This document shows positions 28,876-38,303 of a stretch of 64,000 bases of DNA, piece after piece. The notes beneath the pieces are model-generated. The model searched no databases. It saw only the letters and a list, made by a program, of their open reading frames with translations, and was not told the origin of the DNA. Numbering within the stretch: position 1 is the stretch's first letter; every line of letters begins with the position of its first letter. Source of the stretch: Bacteroides uniformis (GTDB lineage: Bacteria; Bacteroidota; Bacteroidia; Bacteroidales; Bacteroidaceae). Where the stretch lies: NCBI RefSeq assembly GCF_025147485.1, contig NZ_CP102263.1:4477501-4541500 (forward strand), in the 5' to 3' direction. Both the position numbers and the translations under genes were made by a program.

Positions 28876-28910
28876 AATGAAGAATTAATAACTGATAAAT
28901 TACAAATTAT
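28876..28910. repeat. Seven-base-period array before the ThuA-like gene
   Basis: Five in-register AT-rich heptamers, such as AATTAAT and AAATTAC, fill the gap between the GH9 stop and the next ATG, whose first bases belong to the last unit. Confidence 0.5.
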
Positions 28911-29712
28911 GAAACATCTGCTTATTTTATTGTTTACGGCTTGCACCTTGCTGACGTACGCACAAGTCCCCGAAGGTTATCCGGCAAACTATGCCAAAGC
29001 TCCTCGCTTCAAGGCCTTGATTTATTACACGCAACATGCGGAAGAAGCACACGTACAATTTGCAGAACAAGCAACCACTTTCTTCAAGAAGCTCAATTAC
29101 GGTGACGGCTTTGTTCTGGATATTACTACCGATTTTTCAAAATACCCATACGAGAAACTGAAAGAATACAATGTCATTATCATGCTTAACACATCCCCCA
29201 ACACCAAGGCCGAACGCGATGCTTTTGAGCAATATATGGAAAACGGAGGCGGTTGGGTAGGTTTCCACGCAGCTGCCTACAACGACAAAAACACGCATTG
29301 GCCCTGGTTCGTTAAGTTTCTTGGTGGTGGGGTGTTCTATTGCAACAACTGGCCTCCCCAGCCGGTATTGGTCGAAGTCGACAACGAAGAACATCCCGTT
29401 ACCAAGAATCTGCCTGCATCATTCGTGGCTCCCGCCAGCGAATGGTACCAATGGACTCCCAGCCCCCGCCAGAATAAGGACGTAGAAGTACTCTTGTCCC
29501 TATCGCCCAAGAACTATCCACTGGGTATCAAGGATGTAGTGAATTTTGGCGACTTCCCCATCGTATGGTCCAACAAGAATTACAGAATGATTTACCTGAA
29601 TATGGGGCATGGTGACGAAGAGTTTATCGACGGTACACAGAACCTGCTATTAGTTAATGCTTTCCGCTGGGTAGTGAGCAAAGACAAAAGCGGCAACCCG
29701 TTCCTCAAATAA
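28909..29712 (+). CDS. Secreted ThuA-like domain protein
   Basis: A 267-residue protein with a signal peptide (about 1-18, LLTYAQ), then a single ThuA-like fold (class I glutamine amidotransferase-like) with GGGWVGFHAA near residue 111 and a late HGDEEF near 245. The catalytic cysteine of true amidotransferases is not evident. The exact role of ThuA proteins in glycan loci is not settled; a sugar-binding or sugar-modifying role is assumed. Start at the ATG 28909 for the signal peptide. It is 35 bp after GH9 and ends before strong terminators. It is closely like the C-terminal half of the GH18 protein of this PUL. Confidence 0.82.
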   Translation: MKHLLILLFTACTLLTYAQVPEGYPANYAKAPRFKALIYYTQHAEEAHVQFAEQATTFFKKLNYGDGFVLDITTDFSKYPYEKLKEYNVIIMLNTSPNTKAERDAFEQYMENGGGWVGFHAAAYNDKNTHWPWFVKFLGGGVFYCNNWPPQPVLVEVDNEEHPVTKNLPASFVAPASEWYQWTPSPRQNKDVEVLLSLSPKNYPLGIKDVVNFGDFPIVWSNKNYRMIYLNMGHGDEEFIDGTQNLLLVNAFRWVVSKDKSGNPFLK

Positions 29713-29742
29713 AACGGTTTCCATAACAGCAATCAAGAGAAT

Positions 29743-29831
29743 AAATAGGGGATAATTCCCCTATTTCCTATGTTAACACTACGTTTTTATGCCGAAACAG
29801 ATACTTTTCGAAGGAAAAGTATCTGTTTCGG
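29743..29831 (+). terminator. Two strong hairpins after the ThuA-like gene
   Basis: Hairpin 1 has perfect 10-bp arms (29743-29752 with 29757-29766). Hairpin 2 has perfect 18-bp arms (29792-29809 with 29814-29831), a GAAG loop and a T-rich run after it. Together they should end rightward transcription from GH9-ThuA. Confidence 0.75.
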
Positions 29832-29870
29832 TCGTTTTATATAGATACCCTTGCCAGTTCCCAACGGGCC

Positions 29871-30046
29871 GAAATGACAGTTTCATATCGTTGAAACCAA
29901 AAGTTTCACTTGCTGAAACTTTTAGTTTTACGAAAGGAAACTAAAGGTTTTCCTTAATGAAACCAATTATTTTCCCAATTAAAACTTCTCGTATTTAGCC
30001 TCAAAACTAAAAGTTTCATGCTGAGAACTAAGATAATAGCCACTTT
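29871..30046. repeat. Tandem array of eight 22-base dyad units (array T2)
   Basis: Units start at 29871, 29893, 29915, 29937, 29959, 29981, 30003 and 30025, exactly 22 bases apart. The best units read GAAAC-n5-GTTTC, a 15-base dyad, then about 7 free bases; the last unit is degenerate. The array fills most of the 584-base space between the two converging halves of the second PUL, where no gene is seen. Confidence 0.85.
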
Positions 30047-30093
30047 TACGATTCACCCAATAAATAGGAGGCATCATCTTTTAGAAAGATTGG

Positions 30094-30150
30094 AAAGCGT
30101 GATAGATGGTTGTAACGTTTTTTATCTGTCACGGGTATCTATCACGCTTT
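30094..30150. repeat. Inverted repeat with 14-bp arms
   Basis: Arms 30094-30107 and 30137-30150 are exact reverse complements around a 29-base loop. A third partial copy, GCGTGATAG, occurs at 30184-30192. It lies after array T2, before the end of the leftward operon. Confidence 0.7.
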
Positions 30151-30230
30151 AATTGATTTATAATCAAAACAATACACCCATTTGCGTGATAGCATGACAG
30201 ATGTTTTGCCAAAACAAACTTTGTGAAGGA

Positions 30231-30271
30231 ACAAAAAATCCCCGGTATTATTCACAAGGAAATACCGGGGA
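30231..30271 (-). terminator. Terminator of the second SusD gene
   Basis: Hairpin arms 30239-30249 and 30261-30271 (11 bp, GC-rich). Read leftward the hairpin is followed by a run of T, which is the A-run 30233-30238 on the plus strand. A standard intrinsic terminator 25 bases after the stop codon. Confidence 0.85.
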
Positions 30272-30296
30272 CTCTTCAGAAAAAAACAATCAAAAC

Positions 30297-31859
30297 TTAT
30301 AACCAGCCAGGGTTCTGTGTCAAGCCACCTTTAGCTCTATCCATTTCCGACTGGTCAATTGGAAAGTATCTGAACTTCTCCGTCCAACCTTTGTTACCTA
30401 AAATCTCTGTTCCTTTATCGAAACGCAGAATATCAAACCAACGCTGCATTTCATCCATAAACTCATACCCACGCTCTTCAAAAAGAATATCCAACAGCTC
30501 CTGTTTGCTCTTTCCGGCCAAGTTGATACGATGCTCTTTGTCTTTGAAAGCGCGGTCTCTGACCTGGTCGAACCAGCCTTGCGCATCGGCACTGGCAGTT
30601 CCGTTGATGCGTACATCAAGCTCCACAGCCAGCAGCAAAACATCGGCATAACGGTAAATACGCCAAGAGTTATAATAGTTATCCGTAGGATTCACCGTAG
30701 ACGTCGTCTCCTTTCTCGGATGAATCTTATAGTGCCCCAGACCCTCGTAATTTTCCTGCTGGTCACTGACTTGGAAAGCACTTCCTGCCGGTAGTTCACC
30801 TTTGGCCACCATTTCTGCCACTTTTTTAGCCTCGTCCGCATAGACAATGACTGTTCCCTCACGGCGCGTATCACCTTCCTTAAACATGTTGTAAACAGTA
30901 CTCGGCATGGTATTCTGCCCATAACCTTCGCCCAAGCCGCCCTGCTCGGCACTTCTCGGGTCAACAATGTTACGACCACCCAAAGAACGTGCAAGACCAA
31001 ACCCTTCACCGGAGTTATTGCCGGCATAACATACCTCAAAGATAGATTCCGCACACCATTCTCCGTCTTTCACCCATAAGTTTTGATAATCAGGGTTCAA
31101 CCGGTATCTTCCACTGGTGATTATTTCTTTCATGTCATTCAATGCCACCTGATATTTAGTCTCATCACGATGGAACAAAATAATTTTGGCACGAAGCAGC
31201 TTGGCAGCATCCCGGCAAACGCGTCCCTGCTGTGTAGCACTGCGCTGGGGCAGATACTTAGTCACTTCGTCATCCAAGTCACCCATCATAAACTCATAAA
31301 TTTCTTCACGGGTTCCTTTGGCAACGCTATACATTTCACTGGCTGCCAGATAATGTTTGATAAGCGGGAATTGCTCATACCCCATAAACAGATGGTAATA
31401 GAAAATGGCACGGTAAAAGCGCGCTTCGGCAGAAATGGAATTGACAAAGTCTGCACTGAGGTTGCATCCGGCCAATTTGTCAATCAACAGATTGGCAGCA
31501 ATGACTCCATTGAACAAGCCAAAATCCCACTCATTCCACCAAGAACCATATCCCCATGCACCGAAACAAGAAGTCGCGTCATAGGTAAAAGTATCCCATT
31601 TCGTCTTGTAAGACCCCTCACCGATACCACCACCGGTTTCGGACTCATCACCCAGCAAAGAAGAGTAAGACCAAACCTCCGGCATACGGGTCTGCATTTC
31701 ATTCATCACGGCATACAAGCCCTTCATCATATCGTCTTCCGTCTTATAGAATTCGGTTTCTGACACCTGAGTTCTCGGATTCACTTCCAGAAAATCTGAA
31801 CAAGCTGTGGTCGACAAAGCCATCGCACCCAAAGCCAATACCTTTAATATCTTATTCAT
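30297..31859 (-). CDS. SusD-like glycan-binding lipoprotein, second PUL
   Basis: A 520-residue SusD/RagB family protein with a lipoprotein signal (STTACSD, Cys20), N-terminal helical SusD-like part and the C-terminal family region with RYADVLLLAVELDVRINGTAS (split by variable bases) and FEERGYEFMDEMQRWFDILRF near residue 450-480. It forms the surface binding half of the importer with the SusC-like protein 21 bp upstream. The ligand is not evident from sequence; neighbours suggest an amino-sugar glycan. Confidence 0.93.
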   Translation of the reverse strand: MNKILKVLALGAMALSTTACSDFLEVNPRTQVSETEFYKTEDDMMKGLYAVMNEMQTRMPEVWSYSSLLGDESETGGGIGEGSYKTKWDTFTYDATSCFGAWGYGSWWNEWDFGLFNGVIAANLLIDKLAGCNLSADFVNSISAEARFYRAIFYYHLFMGYEQFPLIKHYLAASEMYSVAKGTREEIYEFMMGDLDDEVTKYLPQRSATQQGRVCRDAAKLLRAKIILFHRDETKYQVALNDMKEIITSGRYRLNPDYQNLWVKDGEWCAESIFEVCYAGNNSGEGFGLARSLGGRNIVDPRSAEQGGLGEGYGQNTMPSTVYNMFKEGDTRREGTVIVYADEAKKVAEMVAKGELPAGSAFQVSDQQENYEGLGHYKIHPRKETTSTVNPTDNYYNSWRIYRYADVLLLAVELDVRINGTASADAQGWFDQVRDRAFKDKEHRINLAGKSKQELLDILFEERGYEFMDEMQRWFDILRFDKGTEILGNKGWTEKFRYFPIDQSEMDRAKGGLTQNPGWL

Positions 31860-31880
31860 TGTATCTAATTTTTAGGTTAA

Positions 31881-34800
31881 TCAAAATGTAATATTCGCAC
31901 CGATAGTATAAGTACGTGCTTGCGGATATGTTCCCCCGTCAAATCCATCACGTGTTCCCACTTCAGGATCATAACCGCTGTAGTTGGTAATTGTAAACAG
32001 ATTTTCGCCCTGCACAAAGAAACGCAGCCCCTTGACGCCGACACGCTGCAACATCTGTCCGGGCAGACTATAGCCAATCTGCAACACTTTCAAACGCATA
32101 TACGAACCATCTTCCACAAAAAAGTTTGAAACCTGATAGTTATTGTTGTCACCATCTATCACACGTGGCACCCAATTGGAAGTGCCTTCACCATGCCAAC
32201 GGTTCAGCCAAGATTTGTCGTAGTTACCAAAAGTCACATTGGAACGTCTGTACAGTTTATAAATGTCGTTTCCGATACTTCCCTGGAAGAATGCACTGAA
32301 ATCAACTCCTTTCCAATCGGCAGAAAGAGTGAATCCATATGTCCAGTCAGGGTTCGGCTTGCCTATCATGGTACGGTCATCACCATTCAACCCATTTTCA
32401 CCATCCAAATCTTTAAAACGAATATCTCCAGGCTTGGCATTCGGCTGTATCAGCTGAGTCTTTCCGTTAGAATCTACGTAGGTATAGCTATCTATCTCCT
32501 GCTGATTCTGGAAAATACCATCATGCAAGTAACCGTAGAAGAAGCCGTACGGACGCCCGTTCTCTCTCCAACTGACCTGGCCGCCCATACCACCGCCGAT
32601 ATTATTGAGACCGACACGGTCGGGGCCCTGGTCTGTTACGGTATTCTTCACATAAGAAGCATTTCCATTGATACCCAGATTCACTTCACCCACCTTAAAG
32701 CGATAGGACGCTTCGAACTCGATACCTTCGTTCTTCACTGTACCCGAATTGACCGTCATACTGCCATAACTGGTATAAAGAGGAATCGGCATGGAAAGCA
32801 GCATGTCCTTCGTCTTCTTCACGAAATAGTCGGCAGAGAATGTCAATGCACTGTTGAAGAAACGCAAGTCAATACCCAAGTCGGTCTGTTCGGAGGTCTC
32901 CCATTTCAAATCGGCATTGGCATAGCCACTGGGCAGCATGCCCGTATATACCTTTCCATTTATGACTGCATTCTTACCCTGACTCATCATACTTGTATAG
33001 GCAAAGGAGCCAATACGTTCGTTACCATTCTGTCCCCAGCTTAGACGTATCTTGGCAAAATCCAACCAGGAAGGTCTGTTCTCCATGAACTTCTCACGAG
33101 TCAACACCCAACCCAAAGAAACCGAAGGGAATGTAGCATATTGGTGCTCGCGACTGAAGTTTGACGAACCGTCCCGTCTCACTACCGCTTCGAACAAATA
33201 CTTTTCATCATAATTATAATTGATACGTCCGAATACGGATGCAATGCGGTGGTCTTCTGCCCCACCCCATACTTTGGACTGCTCTTCGGGCGCTGTGGCC
33301 GTGTCTATATATCCCTTGTCTATATCCACCACCAGCAGATTATAATCTTCCGCTTCCAAATTGGAGTAATGGTAGGAAGACATACTTGTACCGAACAGTG
33401 CACCTATATTATGACGGCCGAAAGACTTTGTATACGACAGTACATTTTCCCACTGCCAATAGGAAGACTCCCTTTTCTTATCCTCTACCTTGGAAGTGGC
33501 ATTCTTACTGGTAGCATTTAGCTCGTAGACCGGAGTTACATTCTTGATGGAATTGAACACCCATTCCGCACCATAGGTAGTCTTGAACTTCAAGCCTGGC
33601 AACAAGTCGACATCAAGGTTAAAGTTCGCACCGAAATTCTGAGGCATAGTCCTCTGGTTATGACTGACCTGCATGGCTGCCAGCGGATTGGTTATTTCAC
33701 GCATCTCGATGATATTGTATGCCAGGCCGTTAGGAGCAATGACATGATTTGGATAAGTTACGGCATATTGCTCCAGTATAGCAGGGTCGGTCTGATAAAC
33801 CGGCTCGGTAGGAGGCAACATATTCATGGAAGTAATCAAGCCTGCTGCTTCACTATTGCCAATAGTATTACCAGTCTGGATTGACTTGGAATAGCTTGCA
33901 ATTGCACCAAAACTAATCTTATTCAACCAATTTCGTGATTTCGTGTCCAGTAATACATTATTGTAATTCAAGCGTACATTGTAGCGTTCATAATCAGCAT
34001 GTCCTTTAGCATAAATACCTTCTTGCTTTACATAACCGAAAGAAGCATAATAGGTAGAGTTGTCCGTACCGCCACTCAACGAAACCTTGTGGTTCATAAT
34101 AGGAGCATTCTTGTTCTGCAGTTCCTTTTGCCAGTCGGTATTGACGCTGGAAACAGTCGGGAAATAAGGGTCCTTACCTGCATTGGCAGCCATTTCATTC
34201 ATCAACATCTGATAATCCGCACTACCCAGCAAATCCACCTTCTTGGAAGGATTCTGAATACCGTACGTAAATTCATAGTTCAAAGTAGCCTTTCCTTTAG
34301 TACCCTTCTTCGTAGTAATCAGTACAACACCATTAGCACCACGGGCTCCGTAAATAGCGGCGGAAGCTGCGTCTTTCAACACTTCAATAGACTCAATATC
34401 AGAAGGATTCAAATGACTGATACCACTTTCAGACGGCATGCCGTCTACTATATAAAGCGGATCGGAGTTGTTGACCGTACCGGTACCCCGAATACGAATC
34501 TTTGATTCCGCACCGGGCTGACCTGAATTAGAGATAATCTGTACACCGGAAACTTTACCTTTCAAAGCATTCTGAATATTTGTAGGATTACCTTTATCCA
34601 ACTCTTCACTGGTAACACGGCTCACAGCAGACGAAAGTACACTCTTCTTTTGTACACCATAGCCTACTACAACTACCTCGTCCAGCAACTCAGAAGAATC
34701 AGTAAAACGGACTTTCAGATTTGTATCTGCAGCAGTCAGTTTATACTCAATAGGCTCATAACCGATAAAGGTGAAGACCAACACATCACCCACAGAAGCT

Positions 34801-34991
34801 TTCAGACTGAAATTCCCATCAATATCCGTCACAGTACCCACAGCCGGATTACTTTTCATACTGACATTAGCACCCGGAACCGTTTCTCCAGAAGGATCAT
34901 AAACGATACCCTGCACATTAATTTGTTGTGCGAAGAGCTGCAAAGTGCAACTGAGAATGCAAAGCAGCAAAAGGACTCTTTTTCTTTTCAT
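31881..34991 (-). CDS. SusC-like TonB-dependent transporter, second PUL
   Basis: A 1036-residue outer-membrane importer. It has a signal peptide (about 1-21), a CarboxypepD_reg-like domain (VQGIVYDPSGETVPGANVSMK), TonB-box region DEVVVVGYG (near residue 103), plug motif IYGARGANGVVLITTKKG (near 212), and a beta-barrel ending in IGANITF with the terminal Phe typical for Bam insertion. It lies upstream of its SusD partner and downstream of a terminator for the GH18 gene, so it is probably transcribed from its own promoter, with a TAATTTCG box on the minus strand near 35064-35071. Confidence 0.94.
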   Translation of the reverse strand: MKRKRVLLLLCILSCTLQLFAQQINVQGIVYDPSGETVPGANVSMKSNPAVGTVTDIDGNFSLKASVGDVLVFTFIGYEPIEYKLTAADTNLKVRFTDSSELLDEVVVVGYGVQKKSVLSSAVSRVTSEELDKGNPTNIQNALKGKVSGVQIISNSGQPGAESKIRIRGTGTVNNSDPLYIVDGMPSESGISHLNPSDIESIEVLKDAASAAIYGARGANGVVLITTKKGTKGKATLNYEFTYGIQNPSKKVDLLGSADYQMLMNEMAANAGKDPYFPTVSSVNTDWQKELQNKNAPIMNHKVSLSGGTDNSTYYASFGYVKQEGIYAKGHADYERYNVRLNYNNVLLDTKSRNWLNKISFGAIASYSKSIQTGNTIGNSEAAGLITSMNMLPPTEPVYQTDPAILEQYAVTYPNHVIAPNGLAYNIIEMREITNPLAAMQVSHNQRTMPQNFGANFNLDVDLLPGLKFKTTYGAEWVFNSIKNVTPVYELNATSKNATSKVEDKKRESSYWQWENVLSYTKSFGRHNIGALFGTSMSSYHYSNLEAEDYNLLVVDIDKGYIDTATAPEEQSKVWGGAEDHRIASVFGRINYNYDEKYLFEAVVRRDGSSNFSREHQYATFPSVSLGWVLTREKFMENRPSWLDFAKIRLSWGQNGNERIGSFAYTSMMSQGKNAVINGKVYTGMLPSGYANADLKWETSEQTDLGIDLRFFNSALTFSADYFVKKTKDMLLSMPIPLYTSYGSMTVNSGTVKNEGIEFEASYRFKVGEVNLGINGNASYVKNTVTDQGPDRVGLNNIGGGMGGQVSWRENGRPYGFFYGYLHDGIFQNQQEIDSYTYVDSNGKTQLIQPNAKPGDIRFKDLDGENGLNGDDRTMIGKPNPDWTYGFTLSADWKGVDFSAFFQGSIGNDIYKLYRRSNVTFGNYDKSWLNRWHGEGTSNWVPRVIDGDNNNYQVSNFFVEDGSYMRLKVLQIGYSLPGQMLQRVGVKGLRFFVQGENLFTITNYSGYDPEVGTRDGFDGGTYPQARTYTIGANITF

Positions 34992-35176
34992 GATAATAGT
35001 ATTAGTTTATAAAATAGAAAGTTATTCATATTGTATTGATACAAATTCCAATACTTCGATAAGCGAAATTACGTACTAAACAAGAAATGGAAGTTGAATA
35101 TTTCTCATAAGGAGTTCATTTACTAACACATCCATAAAAAACGTTTTATTTTAAACTTAAAGTGATAAAGTTTAAA

Positions 35177-35217
35177 CCCATAAAAAAACGGATACGTTTC
35201 TGTACGTACCCGTTTTC
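35177..35217 (-). terminator. Terminator of the GH18-ThuA gene
   Basis: Hairpin of AAAACGG and TACGT with ACGTA and CCGTTTT, one mismatch, between 35184 and 35217. The A-run on its left gives a T-run leftward. It separates the GH18 gene from the SusC/D pair. Confidence 0.7.
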
Positions 35218-35244
35218 TTCCAAATCCATTGATTATAAAAAGTA

Positions 35245-36969
35245 TTACCTTTCTAAAGTCCAGTTAATGGCATTTCTGAACATGGTCGTAAACCCTTCCG
35301 TTTCGTACAACTTACTACTATGCCCTATCTGGAAATAAACATTGCGTGCCTTTTTGCTTTCATTGACCCAAACCACCGGATGATCGCCCATCTTGATGTC
35401 CGATGCAGGCGTGTAGCTCGATTCGTCTACATTGGCTAATACATGTACATTAGGGCGCGGACTCTTGTCATAAGTATACCACTCGTCATCGGGCACCACG
35501 AAAGAGGCCGGAACATCCTTCATTACCGGATGCTGTTTATCTTCCACAATCAGCGTACCGTCGGCCAGCGGAGCTATGTAGTTCTTGAAACGTACACCAC
35601 CCATGAAATCAGAGAACCATTGCCACATGGGATAACCGTCAAACTCGCCCAGCAAAGTAGCATGATGGAAACCTATCCAGCCGCCACGGCCTTCTTCTAT
35701 ATACTTGACGAACGCATCTTCCGCTTCCTTCGGCCAAGTATAAGGCGGGAAATCCAATTGAATAACCAAGCTGAACTGCGACAAGTAAGCCTCCGTTATG
35801 TTCCTGGCATTGTTTATCTCGGTAATACTGAAATTCCCCTTTGCACCTTCGGCCGCCAACCACTTCAAGCCGGCATCCGTAAATCCTCCGTGCTGTCCAC
35901 CACGTTCCGTCAACACCAGTACCTTCGCCTTGTGCGGCTTGCCCAATAGGTTTTCTGCTACCGTACGGCGCAAATCACCCTGCTCATTGTCTCCGCTATA
36001 ATCCCAATACATGCCTCCCAGCAAATCTTTATCCAGAATATACTGACACTTGATGGCAAGTGAACGGGGATTCTCAAAACCAAATACCAACGTATCATTC
36101 TTATCGGCCAGATAAGGCACTTGAGCCACCTCATCCCACTTTTCAGTATATTGGGTATCCGTATTCCCTACCTTATTATAGTCTTGGAAGCTGGGATAAC
36201 CGTCACCTCCACGACCATAGAAGGGCATACCCATCACCAGCTTGGAAGGCGGTACGCCCGCTTTCAAGTGTGCAGTAACGGCACCGTCCGAAGTAATGTC
36301 ACCGCTATGTCCTGACGGATAAAGCGCCGAATGGTGCTTGGGAGCAGAAGCCATGTCATAAGCCATGATATTCACAAAATCGACGGAAGGCAAGATAGCC
36401 TTGAAGTCAATGTAACGGGCAGAAGCTACGGTGGCAAGTGTCAGTTCCTTTTCATTGCCGATGGCAGCTCTGATATCCTGCATCAGAAGTGTAAAATTCT
36501 CCGTATCGTCCGGTGACGAGGATATATTTGCCATAGAGCTGGTGGGATATTCCCAATCGATGTCAATGCCATCCAAAGCGAACTCCTTCACCACACGGTC
36601 ACAGTCCGCGGCAAAAGCACGGCGATATTCATCATTGGCAGCCATCTCACTGAAACGTCCGCTTCCCCAGCCACCGATGGAAAGCAGCACTTTCAGCTCC
36701 GGCTTCTGTTTCCTCAAATCAACAATCTGTCTCAAACGTTCCTCATTATCAATCTTGACACCGTTAAAGCTCTCGTTTACATGACCGAACGCATAGTTGA
36801 TATGCGTCATGTACTGCGGGTCGGGCATCACCTCACTCCACGAAGTGACATAAGCAACCACAACCTTTGAATCGCGGGAAGCCGCAACGACCTCTTCTCC
36901 CGACTTAACGCTACCGCATGAAACCAATACGCCCAAAGCGGCAGCCATCATCATTCTAATTTTTTTCAT
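35245..36969 (-). CDS. GH18 chitinase-like domain fused to a ThuA-like domain
   Basis: A 574-residue lipoprotein (LVSC, Cys18). Residues about 36-340 form a GH18 TIM barrel with SIGGWGSGRF and the catalytic DGIDIDWEYP, in which Glu140 is the acid. The GH18 family cuts beta-1,4 links between GlcNAc residues (chitinases, ENGases). Residues about 347-574 are a ThuA-like domain with GGWIGFHHA and HPVMKDVPASFVVP, closely matching the separate ThuA protein at 28909. The fusion ties the two activities to the same substrate. It lies 15 bp after the MFS gene in the same direction. Confidence 0.92.
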   Translation of the reverse strand: MKKIRMMMAAALGVLVSCGSVKSGEEVVAASRDSKVVVAYVTSWSEVMPDPQYMTHINYAFGHVNESFNGVKIDNEERLRQIVDLRKQKPELKVLLSIGGWGSGRFSEMAANDEYRRAFAADCDRVVKEFALDGIDIDWEYPTSSMANISSSPDDTENFTLLMQDIRAAIGNEKELTLATVASARYIDFKAILPSVDFVNIMAYDMASAPKHHSALYPSGHSGDITSDGAVTAHLKAGVPPSKLVMGMPFYGRGGDGYPSFQDYNKVGNTDTQYTEKWDEVAQVPYLADKNDTLVFGFENPRSLAIKCQYILDKDLLGGMYWDYSGDNEQGDLRRTVAENLLGKPHKAKVLVLTERGGQHGGFTDAGLKWLAAEGAKGNFSITEINNARNITEAYLSQFSLVIQLDFPPYTWPKEAEDAFVKYIEEGRGGWIGFHHATLLGEFDGYPMWQWFSDFMGGVRFKNYIAPLADGTLIVEDKQHPVMKDVPASFVVPDDEWYTYDKSPRPNVHVLANVDESSYTPASDIKMGDHPVVWVNESKKARNVYFQIGHSSKLYETEGFTTMFRNAINWTLER

Positions 36970-36984
36970 AAGTACTATCTTTAA

Positions 36985-38250
36985 TTACAAATTATCGCAG
37001 GTCTGACGGACCCGTGAACCTATCAATGCATAATACAGCATAAACGCTTCTCCAAAAAGAACGATGAGCCATGACCATCTCCAGCATCCAAGAACATCGG
37101 CAAGCACTCCTTGCAACAAGGGCAATATGGCACCGCCTACCACTCCAATCATGAACACACCCGAAGCCACCGAAGTGTATTTTCCCAAATGGGCAACGGA
37201 CAAAGTAAAGATAGCTCCCCACATGATGGAATGGAACAGACCTACTGCCGTGAGCAGCCACGGATTATTCAGAAGAATGGCCAGTAGGGCGAGTAGTCCT
37301 GCCGATACCGTAGTAACCGTCAACTGCACGCGGGGAGAAATCCTGCTCAGGCTGCTCCCCACCAGGCGGCCCACAAGCATACCACCCCAATAGAGCGTAG
37401 CCATCAGTGCCGGAGAAGCATAATCCATCTCGATGGCATACAGATTGATATTGGCCCCGATACAGACTTCCACTCCTACATAAAAGAAGATAGCCACCAC
37501 GCCCAATGTCAGATGACGGAAGGACCATACACTTTTTTCCAGCTTTTCTCCCTTCTCTACCCTGGTTCCTTGGATATCGGGCAAAGACAATTTCATCAAC
37601 AACAATACAATCAAAGAAATAACAGCCATCAATGCCAGGAACGGAACCATCAGCTGGTCAATCTGAATGTCCTCCATAGACAGACCGCCAAACACGACAC
37701 CAGTCACGAAATAAGGAGCAAGCGTAGTTCCCACAGAATTGGCAGAACCGCCTATAGCCAAACGCTGAATGGACTGGGTACCCTTGACATGGCAAGCCGT
37801 CAGATAAGGATTTATAACCACTTGCAGAATGGTAGCCGAAGCCCCTACCACGAAAGAACCCAGTAAGAAAATCAAGAACCCTCCAGGGATAACATTATTT
37901 CCTGCATGCCAATTCGCTTCAGGAAAGTGTACTGTGAAATAGGAAGAGGCAAAGAACAAACCAAGCCCCACAATCATCACCAGCAATCCACGCATCAATG
38001 TTCCTTTATATCCGTATTTGCTAATCCACGACGAGCCTACCCCTCCACAAACCGGATAAGCAAGGAACCAGGAGAAAGTAATCAAAGTAGCAAAAGTATT
38101 TTTCAACCCGCCCACTTCCGAAAGAAAAGTTTCTTTCAGAGGACCCTGAAACTGAGTATTGGCAGTCGTAAGGAAACCTACAATAAAGAACAAGAACACC
38201 ATCGTGATGAATGGCCCCATATAGTTTATTTGTTTTTCTTGTTGTGTCAT
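36985..38250 (-). CDS. MFS sugar transporter (FucP/NagP type)
   Basis: A 421-residue inner-membrane carrier with about 12 membrane helices. The N-terminal part (FFIVGFLTTANTQFQGPLK, residues about 17-35) and VGASATILQVVINPYLT (near 137) are typical of the FucP-like sugar:H+ symporters; this group includes fucose, glucose and GlcNAc carriers. Position between nagB and the GH18 gene favours GlcNAc or glucosamine as substrate, which is inference. 53 bp separate it from nagB. Confidence 0.85.
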   Translation of the reverse strand: MTQQEKQINYMGPFITMVFLFFIVGFLTTANTQFQGPLKETFLSEVGGLKNTFATLITFSWFLAYPVCGGVGSSWISKYGYKGTLMRGLLVMIVGLGLFFASSYFTVHFPEANWHAGNNVIPGGFLIFLLGSFVVGASATILQVVINPYLTACHVKGTQSIQRLAIGGSANSVGTTLAPYFVTGVVFGGLSMEDIQIDQLMVPFLALMAVISLIVLLLMKLSLPDIQGTRVEKGEKLEKSVWSFRHLTLGVVAIFFYVGVEVCIGANINLYAIEMDYASPALMATLYWGGMLVGRLVGSSLSRISPRVQLTVTTVSAGLLALLAILLNNPWLLTAVGLFHSIMWGAIFTLSVAHLGKYTSVASGVFMIGVVGGAILPLLQGVLADVLGCWRWSWLIVLFGEAFMLYYALIGSRVRQTCDNL

Positions 38251-38303
38251 AGTATTTTGATTATTAATTCAAATAATTAGTTATCAGCCGCCTGCAAGGC
38301 GAC

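Noticed and set aside
29871..30046. CRISPR array
   Set aside because: The period is 22 bases, units vary throughout and there are no constant repeats with longer spacers and no cas genes.
32193..33044. 283-residue reading frame antisense to the second SusC gene
   Set aside because: Shadow of the SusC frame; no recognisable domain and no start signals.
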